A stretch of 35,365 nt of DNA from Bacteroidota bacterium (GTDB taxonomy: Bacteria > Bacteroidota > Bacteroidia > B-17B0 > Aurantibacillaceae). Below the pieces are notes generated by a model. It was not told where the DNA came from and did no database searches. It saw only the letters and a program-made list of their open reading frames with translations. The stretch is from assembly GCA_025363015.1 (NCBI GenBank), contig JANYEQ010000016.1, positions 1 through 35,365 of the forward strand, given 5' to 3'. Made by a program: the position numbers and the translations under genes. This document shows, one piece after another, positions 18,279 through 27,096 of this stretch (positions are counted from its first letter, which is position 1; each line of letters starts with the position of its first letter).

Positions 18279-19133
18279 TTAATATTTTAAAAAGGTTTTA
18301 TTGGCAACCGCTTTATCAAATAATTGTTTTTTATACTGTTTTATTAATACTGTTTTACGATTATTGATTATAAAATTTTTAATATTTTGTCGTTCAAAAT
18401 TTATAGGCGATAAGCCATTCTTAATTTTTTCGTCATTTACCTTTAAGTAATAATAGTAATATTCATCACTAAACTCTACCACTCTACCCACTCCTAAATC
18501 AAAATTAGGTTGAGTATTTAGTTTTGGAATTTCTTTTTTTATATCTTCTAAATACAACCAGGTGCTGTCATTTATAAAAAAATTTTCAGCATTTTGAATA
18601 CATAAATTTTTTAACAAGTCCTTATCTTTTGTAGTTTTAGCGTATAGCAGGCGCTTAATTTTATCTAAGGCGATTGATTTTAAAGCAATTTTTAAATAAT
18701 TAACTTTTACAATGTTATCTTTTAAAATAAAATTAGTGCGGTTATTAGCATAGTATTCTTCTACCTCTTGCTTGGTAACATTAGTATCTAAATTAGCCTC
18801 TATCAATTTTGTTTGATATATATAATTAATTAATTGTTGTTTGTAGGCTTGTACTTTTTGTTCAACATCTACCTCATCTGTATTTAATTTTGTTAGGGCT
18901 TCTTGGTAAAATAAAACTTCGGTAGCCCAATCTTCTATTTGTTTTTTTGCAAGGTAATTGCTGTCATTTACGTTACCCGTAGAAATAAAATTTTGAGTAA
19001 ACTCATTTAATTTTAATGTTTGATTACCAGCTGTAGCAATTGTTTTAGAGTTATCGTTTGTAGTGTTAGTTGTGTTTTTACAACCTGAAATTAACACACA
19101 ACACATAAATATATATTTTAAGGCTCTAAACAC
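18279..19133 (-). CDS. SurA-like periplasmic lipoprotein without a clear PPIase domain
   Basis: A 284-residue protein with a lipobox, ISGC, giving a lipidated Cys18. The residues after it (KNTTN) lack the acidic run of the Bacteroidota surface-lipoprotein signal, so it should face the periplasm. The region after Cys18 is helical and resembles the N-terminal chaperone part of SurA/PpiD-type proteins (TIATAGNQTLKLNEF, then a long helix around LAKKQIEDWATEVLFYQEAL). No parvulin motif could be identified in the second half, which appears too short and divergent. It lies between an arginase-family gene (19 bases upstream) and a gene for a membrane protein, and two genes before a T9SS protease; help with folding of exported proteins is a reasonable inference. 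Confidence 0.68.
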   Translation of the reverse strand: MFRALKYIFMCCVLISGCKNTTNTTNDNSKTIATAGNQTLKLNEFTQNFISTGNVNDSNYLAKKQIEDWATEVLFYQEALTKLNTDEVDVEQKVQAYKQQLINYIYQTKLIEANLDTNVTKQEVEEYYANNRTNFILKDNIVKVNYLKIALKSIALDKIKRLLYAKTTKDKDLLKNLCIQNAENFFINDSTWLYLEDIKKEIPKLNTQPNFDLGVGRVVEFSDEYYYYYLKVNDEKIKNGLSPINFERQNIKNFIINNRKTVLIKQYKKQLFDKAVANKTFLKY

Positions 19134-19152
19134 AAGTATAAATATAAACTTT

Positions 19153-20193
19153 TTAAAACAATTTTTTAGCCGAAATGGCTTTTATAAAATCACTTATTAA
19201 ATATGCAATTAATTTTCCGGTTTTGTTATCGGCTTTAATGTGCGATAAAATAGGAGCGCCTTCGGCAATATGCAAATAAGTACAATTTAATTGCACGGCA
19301 CATTGGTAAACGTATTGCCTTGCTTGTAGTGGCGAAATACCGCTACTTGTTTTAGCGCTGCTAGGCACATTGGTAATTGCATCTAAATCTAACTCAATAC
19401 CACAGCTATTATTTTTTACAAAGCCAATACTTTGATGAAGTGCTGTTTTAAAATCAATATCTTCGCGCACAAAAATACTTTCGTAAGTATTAAAATATAA
19501 TTGTGAGTTATTTTCTTTAAACTGTTGAATAGATTGTTGATTGTTATATTGTTCGTGCATAGCAAAAACCGAATATTTATCTAAATAATTTTCGGTAAAA
19601 GCATAACTAAAGCCATTGCCACTGTGTCTTCCTTCAGCTAAACGAAAATCTAAATGTGGGTCGCAATTAATTACGTTTATTTTTTTATTTAATGCTTGGC
19701 TAGTACCTTTAATATTGCCGTATGCGTTATTATGTCCTCCACCAATAATAATAGGGATTTTATTTACTGTAATAATTTGTTGTATAACTGTTGTCAACCT
19801 ATTATCAATTTCAGAAACTAAATTTCTTAAATGGGTAATGTCGTTTTTATTTTTTGTATTTAAGTGTTGGGCTTGTTCCATTATATCATCTACAAAAACT
19901 TCGCCTGCTACTAAAATTGTTTCTCCTTTTAAAAAATCGTTTTGTTGTAAATTTAAAAAACTTTCTAAAGCCGGTTTAAAGGCAGTATTTGCTCCGCCTC
20001 TACCATAATTAGCTCGTACTCCAATATCTTCAGGTATGCCAATAATTACAAATTGTGCTATACTATTTTTTAACTCATCTACAAAGTCATTAAGAACAGA
20101 ATTAACATTTTCGCCAATTTTTATTTCGTTTTGGCGTGTGCGAACTAAATTTTTTACTGTTTCTTTAGAGTATAGTTTTAATACTTTATTCAT
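19153..20193 (-). CDS. Arginase-family hydrolase (formimidoylglutamase-like)
   Basis: A 346-residue ureohydrolase. The ATG at 20193 (MNKVLKLYSKETV) was preferred to one eight codons upstream because the extra residues look like random coding. All six manganese ligands of the arginase fold are visible: His154 in GGGHNNAYG, Asp178, His180 and Asp182 in CDPHLDF, and Asp269 and Asp271 in ELDLDA. HIAEGAP near the C-terminus holds the conserved Glu. Many Bacteroidota proteins of this type are annotated as formimidoylglutamase (HutG, histidine breakdown), but no other hut gene is in the window. Arginase or agmatinase activity cannot be ruled out. It lies about 198 bases downstream of gldM on the same strand. 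Confidence 0.82.
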   Translation of the reverse strand: MNKVLKLYSKETVKNLVRTRQNEIKIGENVNSVLNDFVDELKNSIAQFVIIGIPEDIGVRANYGRGGANTAFKPALESFLNLQQNDFLKGETILVAGEVFVDDIMEQAQHLNTKNKNDITHLRNLVSEIDNRLTTVIQQIITVNKIPIIIGGGHNNAYGNIKGTSQALNKKINVINCDPHLDFRLAEGRHSGNGFSYAFTENYLDKYSVFAMHEQYNNQQSIQQFKENNSQLYFNTYESIFVREDIDFKTALHQSIGFVKNNSCGIELDLDAITNVPSSAKTSSGISPLQARQYVYQCAVQLNCTYLHIAEGAPILSHIKADNKTGKLIAYLISDFIKAISAKKLF

Positions 20194-20391
20194 AATATTC
20201 AAATATAATGCAAACATTATAAACCGCCTCTTTTTTTGTTACTGTTTTCAAAAAAAATGGTTTAACAAAAGTTATTATTAAAAATAATCAAATCATGAAC
20301 AGAAAAGCTATTTTAAAATTTTGTGATTTTGTTTTATCGATACATCCTTCTAAAAAATTATTTTATAGGTAATAGCATACACGCAACAAAT

Positions 20392-22062
20392 TTACTTTAT
20401 TATAATTTTAGTGTCTGGAAAATCGCGTGGTCCATCAGGCGCTTGCACAATAATATCTTCAAAATATACCTTACCACCTTTTTTTGCTTTAGTTAAAATT
20501 GCATCCTTTGCTTGTTGGCTAAGCGTATTGCCAGTGCATGTATAATCTTGTGAAATAGCACCATTACTGGCAACACTTACTTTAAATTTTATTACTTTAA
20601 ACGGAGCATTAAAATCAAAGCCTGAATTATCAGTACCAATACTGGTTATATTTTTCACATCGCTTAAAGGCATTTCAATATTACCAAACGAACTTTTACC
20701 ATTAATACGTAATGGTGGATTAGGAAATTTTTTAACTCTAAATATTATAGGTGCGCCTTGTTGTTTTAAACCTGTTGCTGTTTTTTGCATTACAGTTATA
20801 ACACATGTGCCAGCGCTAATTGCTTTTGCAATATACTTTCCATTACCATTATTGTTTAAGGTAGCACCACAACCCGTTACATTTATCACTAAATCGGTTG
20901 GTGCCACACCTGCTGCCGAAATGTTTACCGGGTTATCAATACCAATATAAAATACATTCATTTTCTCAGCACTCACAGCAACCGCACTATTAGCAACAAT
21001 GTATTCGTTAACATACTTATAATATTTATTAGTACCGTTTCCATCTTTAAATTTTATCCATCCATTTATTTCTTTATGCCCTGCGCCACTAGTTGGTATA
21101 TTTATTTTACCTGTTCCACTTTCAATGGGTAAAATGGTAGCTCCTTCGGCAATTTTTCCAGTAGTTGTATCTACATCGCCTAAAATAAACTGCATGTTTT
21201 CGTTTGTAAAATCGGTAGATGAAGCAGATAAAAAAACATCTGCAGTAAAAGCATTACCCGATTGTACATATTGGCTAACAGGTACAATACGGGCTTGTAA
21301 TTGATTAAATTTTACGGCTAATTTACCCGATGCTGAGGCAAAGGTAGTAACCATTTCAGCTTCAATATTTCTAATATCGCTTTGTATTTTTGAAAGATTG
21401 GTAACTACCGCAGCTAATGGCATATTATAAAAATTTTTTAGTTCCCAGGTAAGAGGCTTACCCTCTTTGTCTTTAAAATTATTGTGGGGCGTAAATAATT
21501 TAATTTTATCTTTTAAAATTAAATAATCTTTTTCGGGTAATTTTAATCCGTTTTTATCTTTCATATCATCAATTATTTTATTTAACTGATGGGTTAATGT
21601 TTCAATAGTTACACGTAATTCTGTTGCTGAATATTGGCTTGATTTTGGTTTTGTTTCATCGCTACCAATTAAAAAAAAGGTAGGTTTATCGTAATCGTCT
21701 AAACGTTCAATTTGTGCTAAATTCATAGTATCAGCACCTTTTACATCTTCGGTATATTGTTTTACTTGTTGTTTTAAAATAGCAATATAATCAAACGTTT
21801 TTTGTGTAAGTTGTGTCACTTCTTTTGCTTTTTGATAATAGGGCTTGGCGTCGTTATGTCCTTGTTTAATAGCTTCATCAAAGGCTTGCATCATTAATTT
21901 AGTATTTGCGTTAAAGTTAGAGTTTGTATTTTCAATACTATCGTTAATGGTAACAAAACCTTGTAATACTTCTTTACTAACGTTTAAAGCCAGCAAACAG
22001 GTTAGCACAAGGTACATCATACCTATCATTTTTTGGCGAGGGGTTTCTTTTGCGTTACTCAT
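20392..22062 (-). CDS. gldM: GldM/PorM, T9SS and gliding motor subunit
   Basis: A 556-residue protein beginning MSNAKETPRQKMIGMMYLVLTCLLALNVSKEVLQGF (family N-terminus, given by its start). One membrane helix at about 12-33 carries Arg9 just before it and Glu31 within its end, charged positions conserved in GldM. The rest is periplasmic: helical stalk followed by beta-domains, ending in the GldM C-terminal domain (about 440-556: ISPLRINGKSSFGNI-like segment and APDGPRDFPDTKIIIK tail). GldM pairs with GldL in the proton-driven motor that powers type IX secretion and gliding. The usual gldK-gldL-gldM-gldN neighbours are absent: downstream is an arginase-family gene and upstream a divergent secreted protein. 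It may be a relocated single copy or a paralog. Confidence 0.93.
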   Translation of the reverse strand: MSNAKETPRQKMIGMMYLVLTCLLALNVSKEVLQGFVTINDSIENTNSNFNANTKLMMQAFDEAIKQGHNDAKPYYQKAKEVTQLTQKTFDYIAILKQQVKQYTEDVKGADTMNLAQIERLDDYDKPTFFLIGSDETKPKSSQYSATELRVTIETLTHQLNKIIDDMKDKNGLKLPEKDYLILKDKIKLFTPHNNFKDKEGKPLTWELKNFYNMPLAAVVTNLSKIQSDIRNIEAEMVTTFASASGKLAVKFNQLQARIVPVSQYVQSGNAFTADVFLSASSTDFTNENMQFILGDVDTTTGKIAEGATILPIESGTGKINIPTSGAGHKEINGWIKFKDGNGTNKYYKYVNEYIVANSAVAVSAEKMNVFYIGIDNPVNISAAGVAPTDLVINVTGCGATLNNNGNGKYIAKAISAGTCVITVMQKTATGLKQQGAPIIFRVKKFPNPPLRINGKSSFGNIEMPLSDVKNITSIGTDNSGFDFNAPFKVIKFKVSVASNGAISQDYTCTGNTLSQQAKDAILTKAKKGGKVYFEDIIVQAPDGPRDFPDTKIIIK

Positions 22063-22114
22063 AGCAATTATTTATTTAGAGGTTAATAATTGCATAATGA
22101 TTGTATTAAAAAAA

Positions 22115-22193
22115 GTTACAAATTTTATTTTCGCTAATAAGCTGTAACCAATTTAAAATGATGGTTACAAAAATTTAATTTATTTTTTGTAAC
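22115..22193. promoter_or_regulatory. Four alternating GTTACA/TGTAAC half-sites, candidate operator
   Basis: In the 181-bp gap between gldM (leftward) and the pectate-lyase-like gene (rightward), the hexamer GTTACA occurs at 22115-22120 and 22164-22169, and its complement TGTAAC at 22143-22148 and 22188-22193, so orientation alternates. The middle pair extends to a perfect 8-bp inverted repeat, TGTAACCA (22143-22150) and TGGTTACA (22162-22169), with an 11-base spacer. Such an array suits a dimeric regulator bound to a shared divergent control region; the regulator is unknown. Confidence 0.4.
22119..22151 (-). promoter_or_regulatory. Candidate gldM promoter
   Basis: Read on the minus strand, a TTGG (complement of 22148-22151) is followed after about 21 bases by TAAAATTTG (complement of 22119-22127). 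This is near the Bacteroidota TTTG...TAnnTTTG form, with one base too many between TA and TTTG. It would start transcription about 50 bases before the gldM ATG. The match is imperfect. Confidence 0.3.
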
Positions 22194-22243
22194 TTTATTT
22201 TTATTAAACAGCTGTGCTCCAAAAAAAATAATACTACTTACCA

Positions 22244-24022
22244 ATGAAAAAAATTAGCTACACATTAATTATATTTTTTTTTACACTCGTTAATTTTGCT
22301 CAATCGTATTCTATTAAAACTTTTAACTGGCAAGATGCAGGTTTTAAGGGTCTTAAACCTGTATATAACCAAACTATAAATATTATGAGTTATGGTGGCA
22401 ACAATACAAACTCTAGCAATAACAATAGTGCATTAGCAAATGCCATGATAGCTTTAAATAATAAAGGGGGCGTTATTTATTTTCCAAAAGGGGTATATAG
22501 TTTTACAGGACAAGTTACTGTAAACCGCGATAGCATTACCTTTAAAGGCGATGGCTATGATAGTACACAATTACGTTTTAATTTAAATGGCGTATTAAAT
22601 AACTGTATTAATATTACAGGAAGCCAAGTAAATACAGATACTACAAGCTTTAGTTCTGCTGGTGTTAGAGATAGTAATTGGGTAAATGTTTTAAATGCGA
22701 GTGGGTTTAGCGTTGGGCAATGGGTGTATTTACAATGCACTGACAATGCTTATATGAATGATAGCTGGGCATATAAAAGCCTTGGACAAGTACTTCAGAT
22801 AAAAGCTATTGCAGGAAATAAAATTACATTTAATTCACCTTTTCGATTTTATTATAAATTAGCATTGCAACCAAAACTAACAAAAATAAATCCACGTAAA
22901 GCTATTGGTTTTGAATGTTTAAAAATTCAGCGATTAGATGCAACTACACAGCAAACTAGTTTATTTAGTTTTGATAGGGCTGTGCAATGTTGGATACATG
23001 GCATTGAAGGCGACTCTACTAATTATGCGCACGTTGAATTAAACCGAAGTTCAAATATTGATATTACAAATTCCTATTTTCATCATGCTTTTGCTTATGG
23101 CGGTAGCGGGCAAGGGTATGGTATTGCCCTGCAGTACAGCACTAACGAGTGTAAAATTGAAAATAATGTATTTCAAAATCTTCGTCATTCTATGTTATTT
23201 CAAGCTGGGGCAAATGGCAATGTGTGCGGCTATAATTATTCGTTTAATCCGTATTGGAATCAAAGTTTTTTTCCAACAAATAGTGCTGGCGATATTGTGT
23301 TTCACGGCAATTATCCTTTTGCCAATTTATGCGAAGGAAACATTAATCAAAATACAGTGATTGATAATTCACATGCAAAAAACGGACCTTACAATACTTT
23401 ATTTAGAAATCGATCAGAGTTGTTTGGTGTATTTATGAATACCGGCCCTGCTACTGACACTACTCAGTTTTTAGGATTAGAGGTAACAAATACAGGTAGT
23501 GGTTATGGCTTATATACTATTGTTGGTAATGGCAATTTAGAATACGGAAATAAAATTAATAATGTATTAACACCTACAAATACAAATAGTTTAACCGAAA
23601 AAAGCCTTTATTATACTGGCACTCAGCGTCCACAATGCTTTAATGCAAGTGTACATCATTGGAGCATATTGGGTATTCCAAACGCATACAATACCAACAC
23701 CAATGCTGCAAAAGATAGAGCCATGCAAAACCATTGGGCAGACTGTGTGTGCAGTTATTATACACCAACTAGTATTAAATACCAACAACATTTAAACGCT
23801 GCAAATTATATTTACCCAAATCCGGCACTAAACGAATTAAACTTTGAAAGCGATTTTACAATTAATGAAGTGAGTATTTATGATATGGAAGGGAAACAAA
23901 TATTAAACAAGCATGCTAAACATATTGAAAGTATTGATGTTAGCACCTTACAAAAAGGAATTTATTTGGTATGCCTAAAACATAAAAATGGAATTAAAAA
24001 TTATAAGCTCATTAAGGAGTAG
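22244..24022 (+). CDS. Secreted pectate-lyase-like beta-helix protein with T9SS type A domain
   Basis: A 592-residue protein with a signal peptide (MKKISYTLIIFFFTLVNFAQ). The start of the mature part resembles the pectate-lyase superfamily 3 N-terminus (VYNQTINIMSYGG, later NNKGGVIYFPKGVYSFTGQV), and the body (about 85-480) shows the short repeated strands of a right-handed parallel beta-helix (VELNRSSNIDITNSYFHHAF, KIENNVFQNLRHSM). Residues of about 520-592 are a type A sorting domain (YIYPNPALNELNFES, VSIYDMEGKQIL, KGIYLVCLK). It should be exported by the T9SS and may cleave or bind a polysaccharide; substrate and catalytic residues are not evident. It is transcribed away from gldM and ends at a strong terminator. 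Confidence 0.85.
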   Translation: MKKISYTLIIFFFTLVNFAQSYSIKTFNWQDAGFKGLKPVYNQTINIMSYGGNNTNSSNNNSALANAMIALNNKGGVIYFPKGVYSFTGQVTVNRDSITFKGDGYDSTQLRFNLNGVLNNCINITGSQVNTDTTSFSSAGVRDSNWVNVLNASGFSVGQWVYLQCTDNAYMNDSWAYKSLGQVLQIKAIAGNKITFNSPFRFYYKLALQPKLTKINPRKAIGFECLKIQRLDATTQQTSLFSFDRAVQCWIHGIEGDSTNYAHVELNRSSNIDITNSYFHHAFAYGGSGQGYGIALQYSTNECKIENNVFQNLRHSMLFQAGANGNVCGYNYSFNPYWNQSFFPTNSAGDIVFHGNYPFANLCEGNINQNTVIDNSHAKNGPYNTLFRNRSELFGVFMNTGPATDTTQFLGLEVTNTGSGYGLYTIVGNGNLEYGNKINNVLTPTNTNSLTEKSLYYTGTQRPQCFNASVHHWSILGIPNAYNTNTNAAKDRAMQNHWADCVCSYYTPTSIKYQQHLNAANYIYPNPALNELNFESDFTINEVSIYDMEGKQILNKHAKHIESIDVSTLQKGIYLVCLKHKNGIKNYKLIKE

Positions 24023-24031
24023 AAATGTACT

Positions 24032-24078
24032 AAAACAAAAAAAGCGTTTTGGTTAAACCAAAACGCTTTTTTTGTTTT
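24032..24078. terminator. Strong bidirectional intrinsic terminator
   Basis: A perfect 23-bp inverted repeat (24032-24054 and 24056-24078) turns on a single central base and is built around AAAGCGTTTTGGTT and AACCAAAACGCTTT, with runs of A before and T after the GC-containing core. It lies between the converging pectate-lyase-like and secG genes and gives each strand a GC stem followed by a T-run, so it can end transcription from both sides. Confidence 0.92.
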
Positions 24079-24088
24079 TATAAACGTA

Positions 24089-24409
24089 TTATTTAGTAGC
24101 TGTGTTTACGGCAGGCGCTTGTTGTTGTGTACTTACTGCATTTTGCGCTTTCTTTTTAGCTATAGAACCGCTATCAGTATCAGTAGTTTGCGTAATACTG
24201 CTTTTTGGAGCCATTAATACACTTAATACTATTAAGGTAATAGCTAAACCCCAAGTTGCTTTTTCAATAAACTCGGTACCACGTTTTACACCCATTATTT
24301 GGGTAGCTGCGCCAAACTGACTTTGAATACCGCCGCCTTTACTATTTTGTACTAATACTACTAATATTAATAAAATACATACTAAAATTATCAAAATCGA
24401 AAAAATCAT
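24089..24409 (-). CDS. secG: Preprotein translocase subunit SecG
   Basis: A 106-residue inner-membrane protein with the SecG plan: a first membrane helix (IFSILIILVCILLILVVLVQ, residues 2-21), a short loop with the family sequence NSKGGGIQSQFGAATQIMGV at 22-41, and a second helix at about 51-67 (WGLAITLIVLSVLMAP). A Gln/Ala/Thr-rich tail follows. SecG assists SecYEA in moving proteins across the inner membrane. It starts 11 bases after the stop of the TPR-like gene and is probably cotranscribed with it. Confidence 0.95.
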   Translation of the reverse strand: MIFSILIILVCILLILVVLVQNSKGGGIQSQFGAATQIMGVKRGTEFIEKATWGLAITLIVLSVLMAPKSSITQTTDTDSGSIAKKKAQNAVSTQQQAPAVNTATK

Positions 24410-24420
24410 ATTTATTGGTT

Positions 24421-25377
24421 TTATTGGTTTTCTTTTAAATTTTTAATTAGGGTTGCAAAGTAAGCACTTTTTTGTGGAAATTTCAAACTTAATATTTCAT
24501 AAGCCCTAACTGCCTTATTTACACTACCTTGCATTGCATAAATTTTGGCCAAAGTCTCAGTAATAAGGTGTTCGTTTTCAATTAAGCTCTCTTTTGCCTG
24601 AGTAATAGGCACAAAAAACTTCTTTTCTTCTTTATTTTTTATAGCGCCAGGGTTGGCTTCAATTATCTTATCAATTAGTGCTTTTTGCTTTTGCTTTTTA
24701 ACTTCTACAAAAGTTTGTTCGCTTTGTAATTGCTTATTTGTTTTAAGAGTGACTGTATTTTTTTCGGCAAAAGGCTGACCATTATTTTTCTTTAATAATT
24801 GTAACCAATCCGTAAAATTTTCCGGTTGGGGTTTTACCGTTTCTGCATTATTAAGTTCAGCCGTTGCAATTATTTCCTTTTCAATATAAGCATTCACTAC
24901 TGCTTTTTCAATTTCTTTCTCTAAATTTTCGGGCACTAATTCTTCATTAATAATTGGTTTTTCCTCTGTTAAAACCAAATTTTCAATTACAACTTCAGTA
25001 GCTTTTAAAATATCTAACTCGTGTTTTATATCTTCTAACGATGTTTTTAAGGCTTCTATTTCAGTTACAATAGTCTCAGTTTTTTCTTTATTTATGATGG
25101 TTTGCTCTGTTTCAACAGTAGTAATACTTGTTATACTTTCTTCTTGTAAACCATTAATTAAATTAAATAAATGTGCTCTATTACTGATTACAATAGCTGT
25201 TTTTTTAAGTGATTGTTGATACACCGAAGCATCCCACCTTTTACTTGCCAAACTCAGTAAAATATGAGCACCTTGAAAGTATGGAAAATCTTGTACCAAT
25301 TTTTGTAGTTGAGGCACACTTTCTTTATCCAATAAAACAGGATTTTTAATATAATTTATAAGCGTTTGTGCTTGCAT
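24421..25377 (-). CDS. TPR-like protein of unknown function
   Basis: A 318-residue protein without signal peptide or membrane helix. The first 75 or so residues are helical with a conserved feel (LQKLVQDFPYFQGAHILLSLASKRW). The middle, about 100-185, is strongly acidic and Glu/Lys-rich, probably coiled coil or disordered. The end (about 267-318: ETLAKIYAMQGSVNKAVRAY, then FPQKSAYFATLI) is a TPR-like pair of helices. Proteins of this plan commonly precede secG in Bacteroidota and have no assigned role. A link with secretion is suggested only by its place in the same operon. Confidence 0.8.
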   Translation of the reverse strand: MQAQTLINYIKNPVLLDKESVPQLQKLVQDFPYFQGAHILLSLASKRWDASVYQQSLKKTAIVISNRAHLFNLINGLQEESITSITTVETEQTIINKEKTETIVTEIEALKTSLEDIKHELDILKATEVVIENLVLTEEKPIINEELVPENLEKEIEKAVVNAYIEKEIIATAELNNAETVKPQPENFTDWLQLLKKNNGQPFAEKNTVTLKTNKQLQSEQTFVEVKKQKQKALIDKIIEANPGAIKNKEEKKFFVPITQAKESLIENEHLITETLAKIYAMQGSVNKAVRAYEILSLKFPQKSAYFATLIKNLKENQ

Positions 25378-25481
25378 TTATACAAATTTAGTTATTTTTT
25401 AAGATTGTAGATTTAAATATGTTTCTTAATTTTATCCTAATAAAATATAGCTGCCTCAAAAAAGGGTTAAAACAAAAAAAT

Positions 25482-26966
25482 ATGCAAAAAATTTTAATAG
25501 CCAACCGTGGCGAAATTGCTTTACGTGTTATGCGCAGTGCCCGCGAAATGGGCATAAAAACAGTCGCTATTTTTTCGGAAGCCGACCGCCATGCACCCTT
25601 TGTGAAATACGCCGATGAGGCGGTTTGCGTGGGCCCGCCACCAAGTTCGCAATCGTATTTACAAGGCGAAAAAATTATTGAAATTTGTAAACAATTAAAA
25701 GTAGATGGCATTCATCCAGGATATGGATTTTTAAGTGAGAATGCTGATTTTGCTCGCAAAGTAAAAAAAGCGGGGCTTATTTTTATTGGCCCAAGTGCCG
25801 AAAGTATGGATATGATGGGCGATAAATTAAGCGCCAAAGCCACAGCTAAAAAAATGAACGTGCCTATGATTGAAGGATCGGACGGTGCTATTAGTGACGT
25901 AGCCGAAGCTATTAAAATTGCGAAACAAATTGGGTTTCCTTTATTAATTAAAGCCAGTGCCGGTGGTGGTGGTAAAGGTATGCGCTTGGTTGAAAAAGAA
26001 AGCGACGTTGAAGAACAAATGAAATTTGCTGTAAGTGAAGCCATCTCTTCGTTTGGTAATGGTGCCGTTTTTATCGAACGCTATGCCAGTTGCCCGCGCC
26101 ATATAGAAATACAATTGTTGGCCGATAATTATGGTAATTGTGTGTACTTATTTGAGCGAGAATGTAGCATTCAGCGTCGTCATCAAAAAGTTGTAGAAGA
26201 AGCGCCAAGCAGTGTTTTAACTCCACAACTTCGTGAAAAAATGGGCAAATGTGCGGTTGATGTAGCAAAGGCTTGTAATTACAGTGGTGCTGGAACAGTT
26301 GAATTTTTACTAGACGATAAATTAAATTTTTATTTTTTAGAAATGAATACCCGCTTGCAAGTAGAGCATACTGTAAGCGAAATGATTACAGGAATAGATT
26401 TAGTAAAAGAGCAAATTAAAGTAGCCCGTGGCGAAAAATTATCATTTACCCAAGATGATTTAAAAATAAACGGACACGCTATTGAAATACGCGTGTGCGC
26501 CGAAGATCCTTTAAATAATTTTTTACCAGAGGTTGGGAATTTGTCTATTTACAAAACGCCAACAGGCAATGGTGTGCGGGTTGATGACGGTTTTGAACAA
26601 GGTATGAATATACCTATTTATTACGATAGCATGATTGCTAAATTAATTACGCATGGAAAAGATAGAACCGAAGCTATTGAAAAAATGCTGCGTGCCATTA
26701 ACGACTATAAAATAGTAGGGGTTGAAACTACTTTAGATTTTTGCACCTTTGTTTTAAAGCACGATGCTTTTGTAAGTGGTAATTTTGATACGGGTTTTAT
26801 ACAAAATTATTTTACCCCCGAAGTTTTAACAATTAAAAATACTGAATTAGAAGAAATTTCGGCCTTGGCGGGTGCTTTGATTTTTGATAACAAAAAAAAT
26901 ACAAACGTTGTAGAAACCGTTAATTCTGTTAAAAAAAGCCAATGGAAGACAAATAGATTAAATTAG
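25482..26966 (+). CDS. accC: Biotin carboxylase subunit of acetyl/propionyl-CoA carboxylase
   Basis: A 494-residue ATP-grasp enzyme that carboxylates biotin on a carrier protein with ATP and bicarbonate. The ATG at 25482 starts the classic MQKILIANRGEIALRVMRS; an earlier in-frame ATG at 25419 only adds an unrelated leader. Visible elements are HPGYGFLSEN (78-87), the glycine-rich ATP loop GGGGKGM (161-167), the RRHQKVVEEAPS segment, and metal and active-site residues Glu274, Glu287, Asn289, Arg291 and Glu295. The final 30 residues are unusual and Lys/Asn-rich. No biotin carrier or carboxyltransferase gene is adjacent, so its complex (acetyl- or propionyl-CoA carboxylase) cannot be decided here. 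Confidence 0.9.
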   Translation: MQKILIANRGEIALRVMRSAREMGIKTVAIFSEADRHAPFVKYADEAVCVGPPPSSQSYLQGEKIIEICKQLKVDGIHPGYGFLSENADFARKVKKAGLIFIGPSAESMDMMGDKLSAKATAKKMNVPMIEGSDGAISDVAEAIKIAKQIGFPLLIKASAGGGGKGMRLVEKESDVEEQMKFAVSEAISSFGNGAVFIERYASCPRHIEIQLLADNYGNCVYLFERECSIQRRHQKVVEEAPSSVLTPQLREKMGKCAVDVAKACNYSGAGTVEFLLDDKLNFYFLEMNTRLQVEHTVSEMITGIDLVKEQIKVARGEKLSFTQDDLKINGHAIEIRVCAEDPLNNFLPEVGNLSIYKTPTGNGVRVDDGFEQGMNIPIYYDSMIAKLITHGKDRTEAIEKMLRAINDYKIVGVETTLDFCTFVLKHDAFVSGNFDTGFIQNYFTPEVLTIKNTELEEISALAGALIFDNKKNTNVVETVNSVKKSQWKTNRLN

Positions 26967-27096
26967 CTGCAACTTATAGGTTACCTTTTGCGTATAATAT
27001 TCTAAATGGATAGAAGGCTATTGTGTTAAATGTTTAATAATTTTATATTATTTCAATTAAAACAATCTGTGTCATCTTAATTCCATAAAATAATAA

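Noticed and set aside
19616-20008. 130-codon plus-strand open frame
   Set aside because: It is antisense to the arginase-family gene, whose manganese ligands are all in the other strand.
20200-20207. TATATTTG on the minus strand as a promoter for the arginase-family gene
   Set aside because: It matches the -7 pattern but lies only 6 bases from the chosen ATG and has no -33 partner at 19-21 bases.
25419-25481. Upstream ATG for accC
   Set aside because: The 21 extra residues are not part of the family, which starts at the MQKILIANRGE segment.
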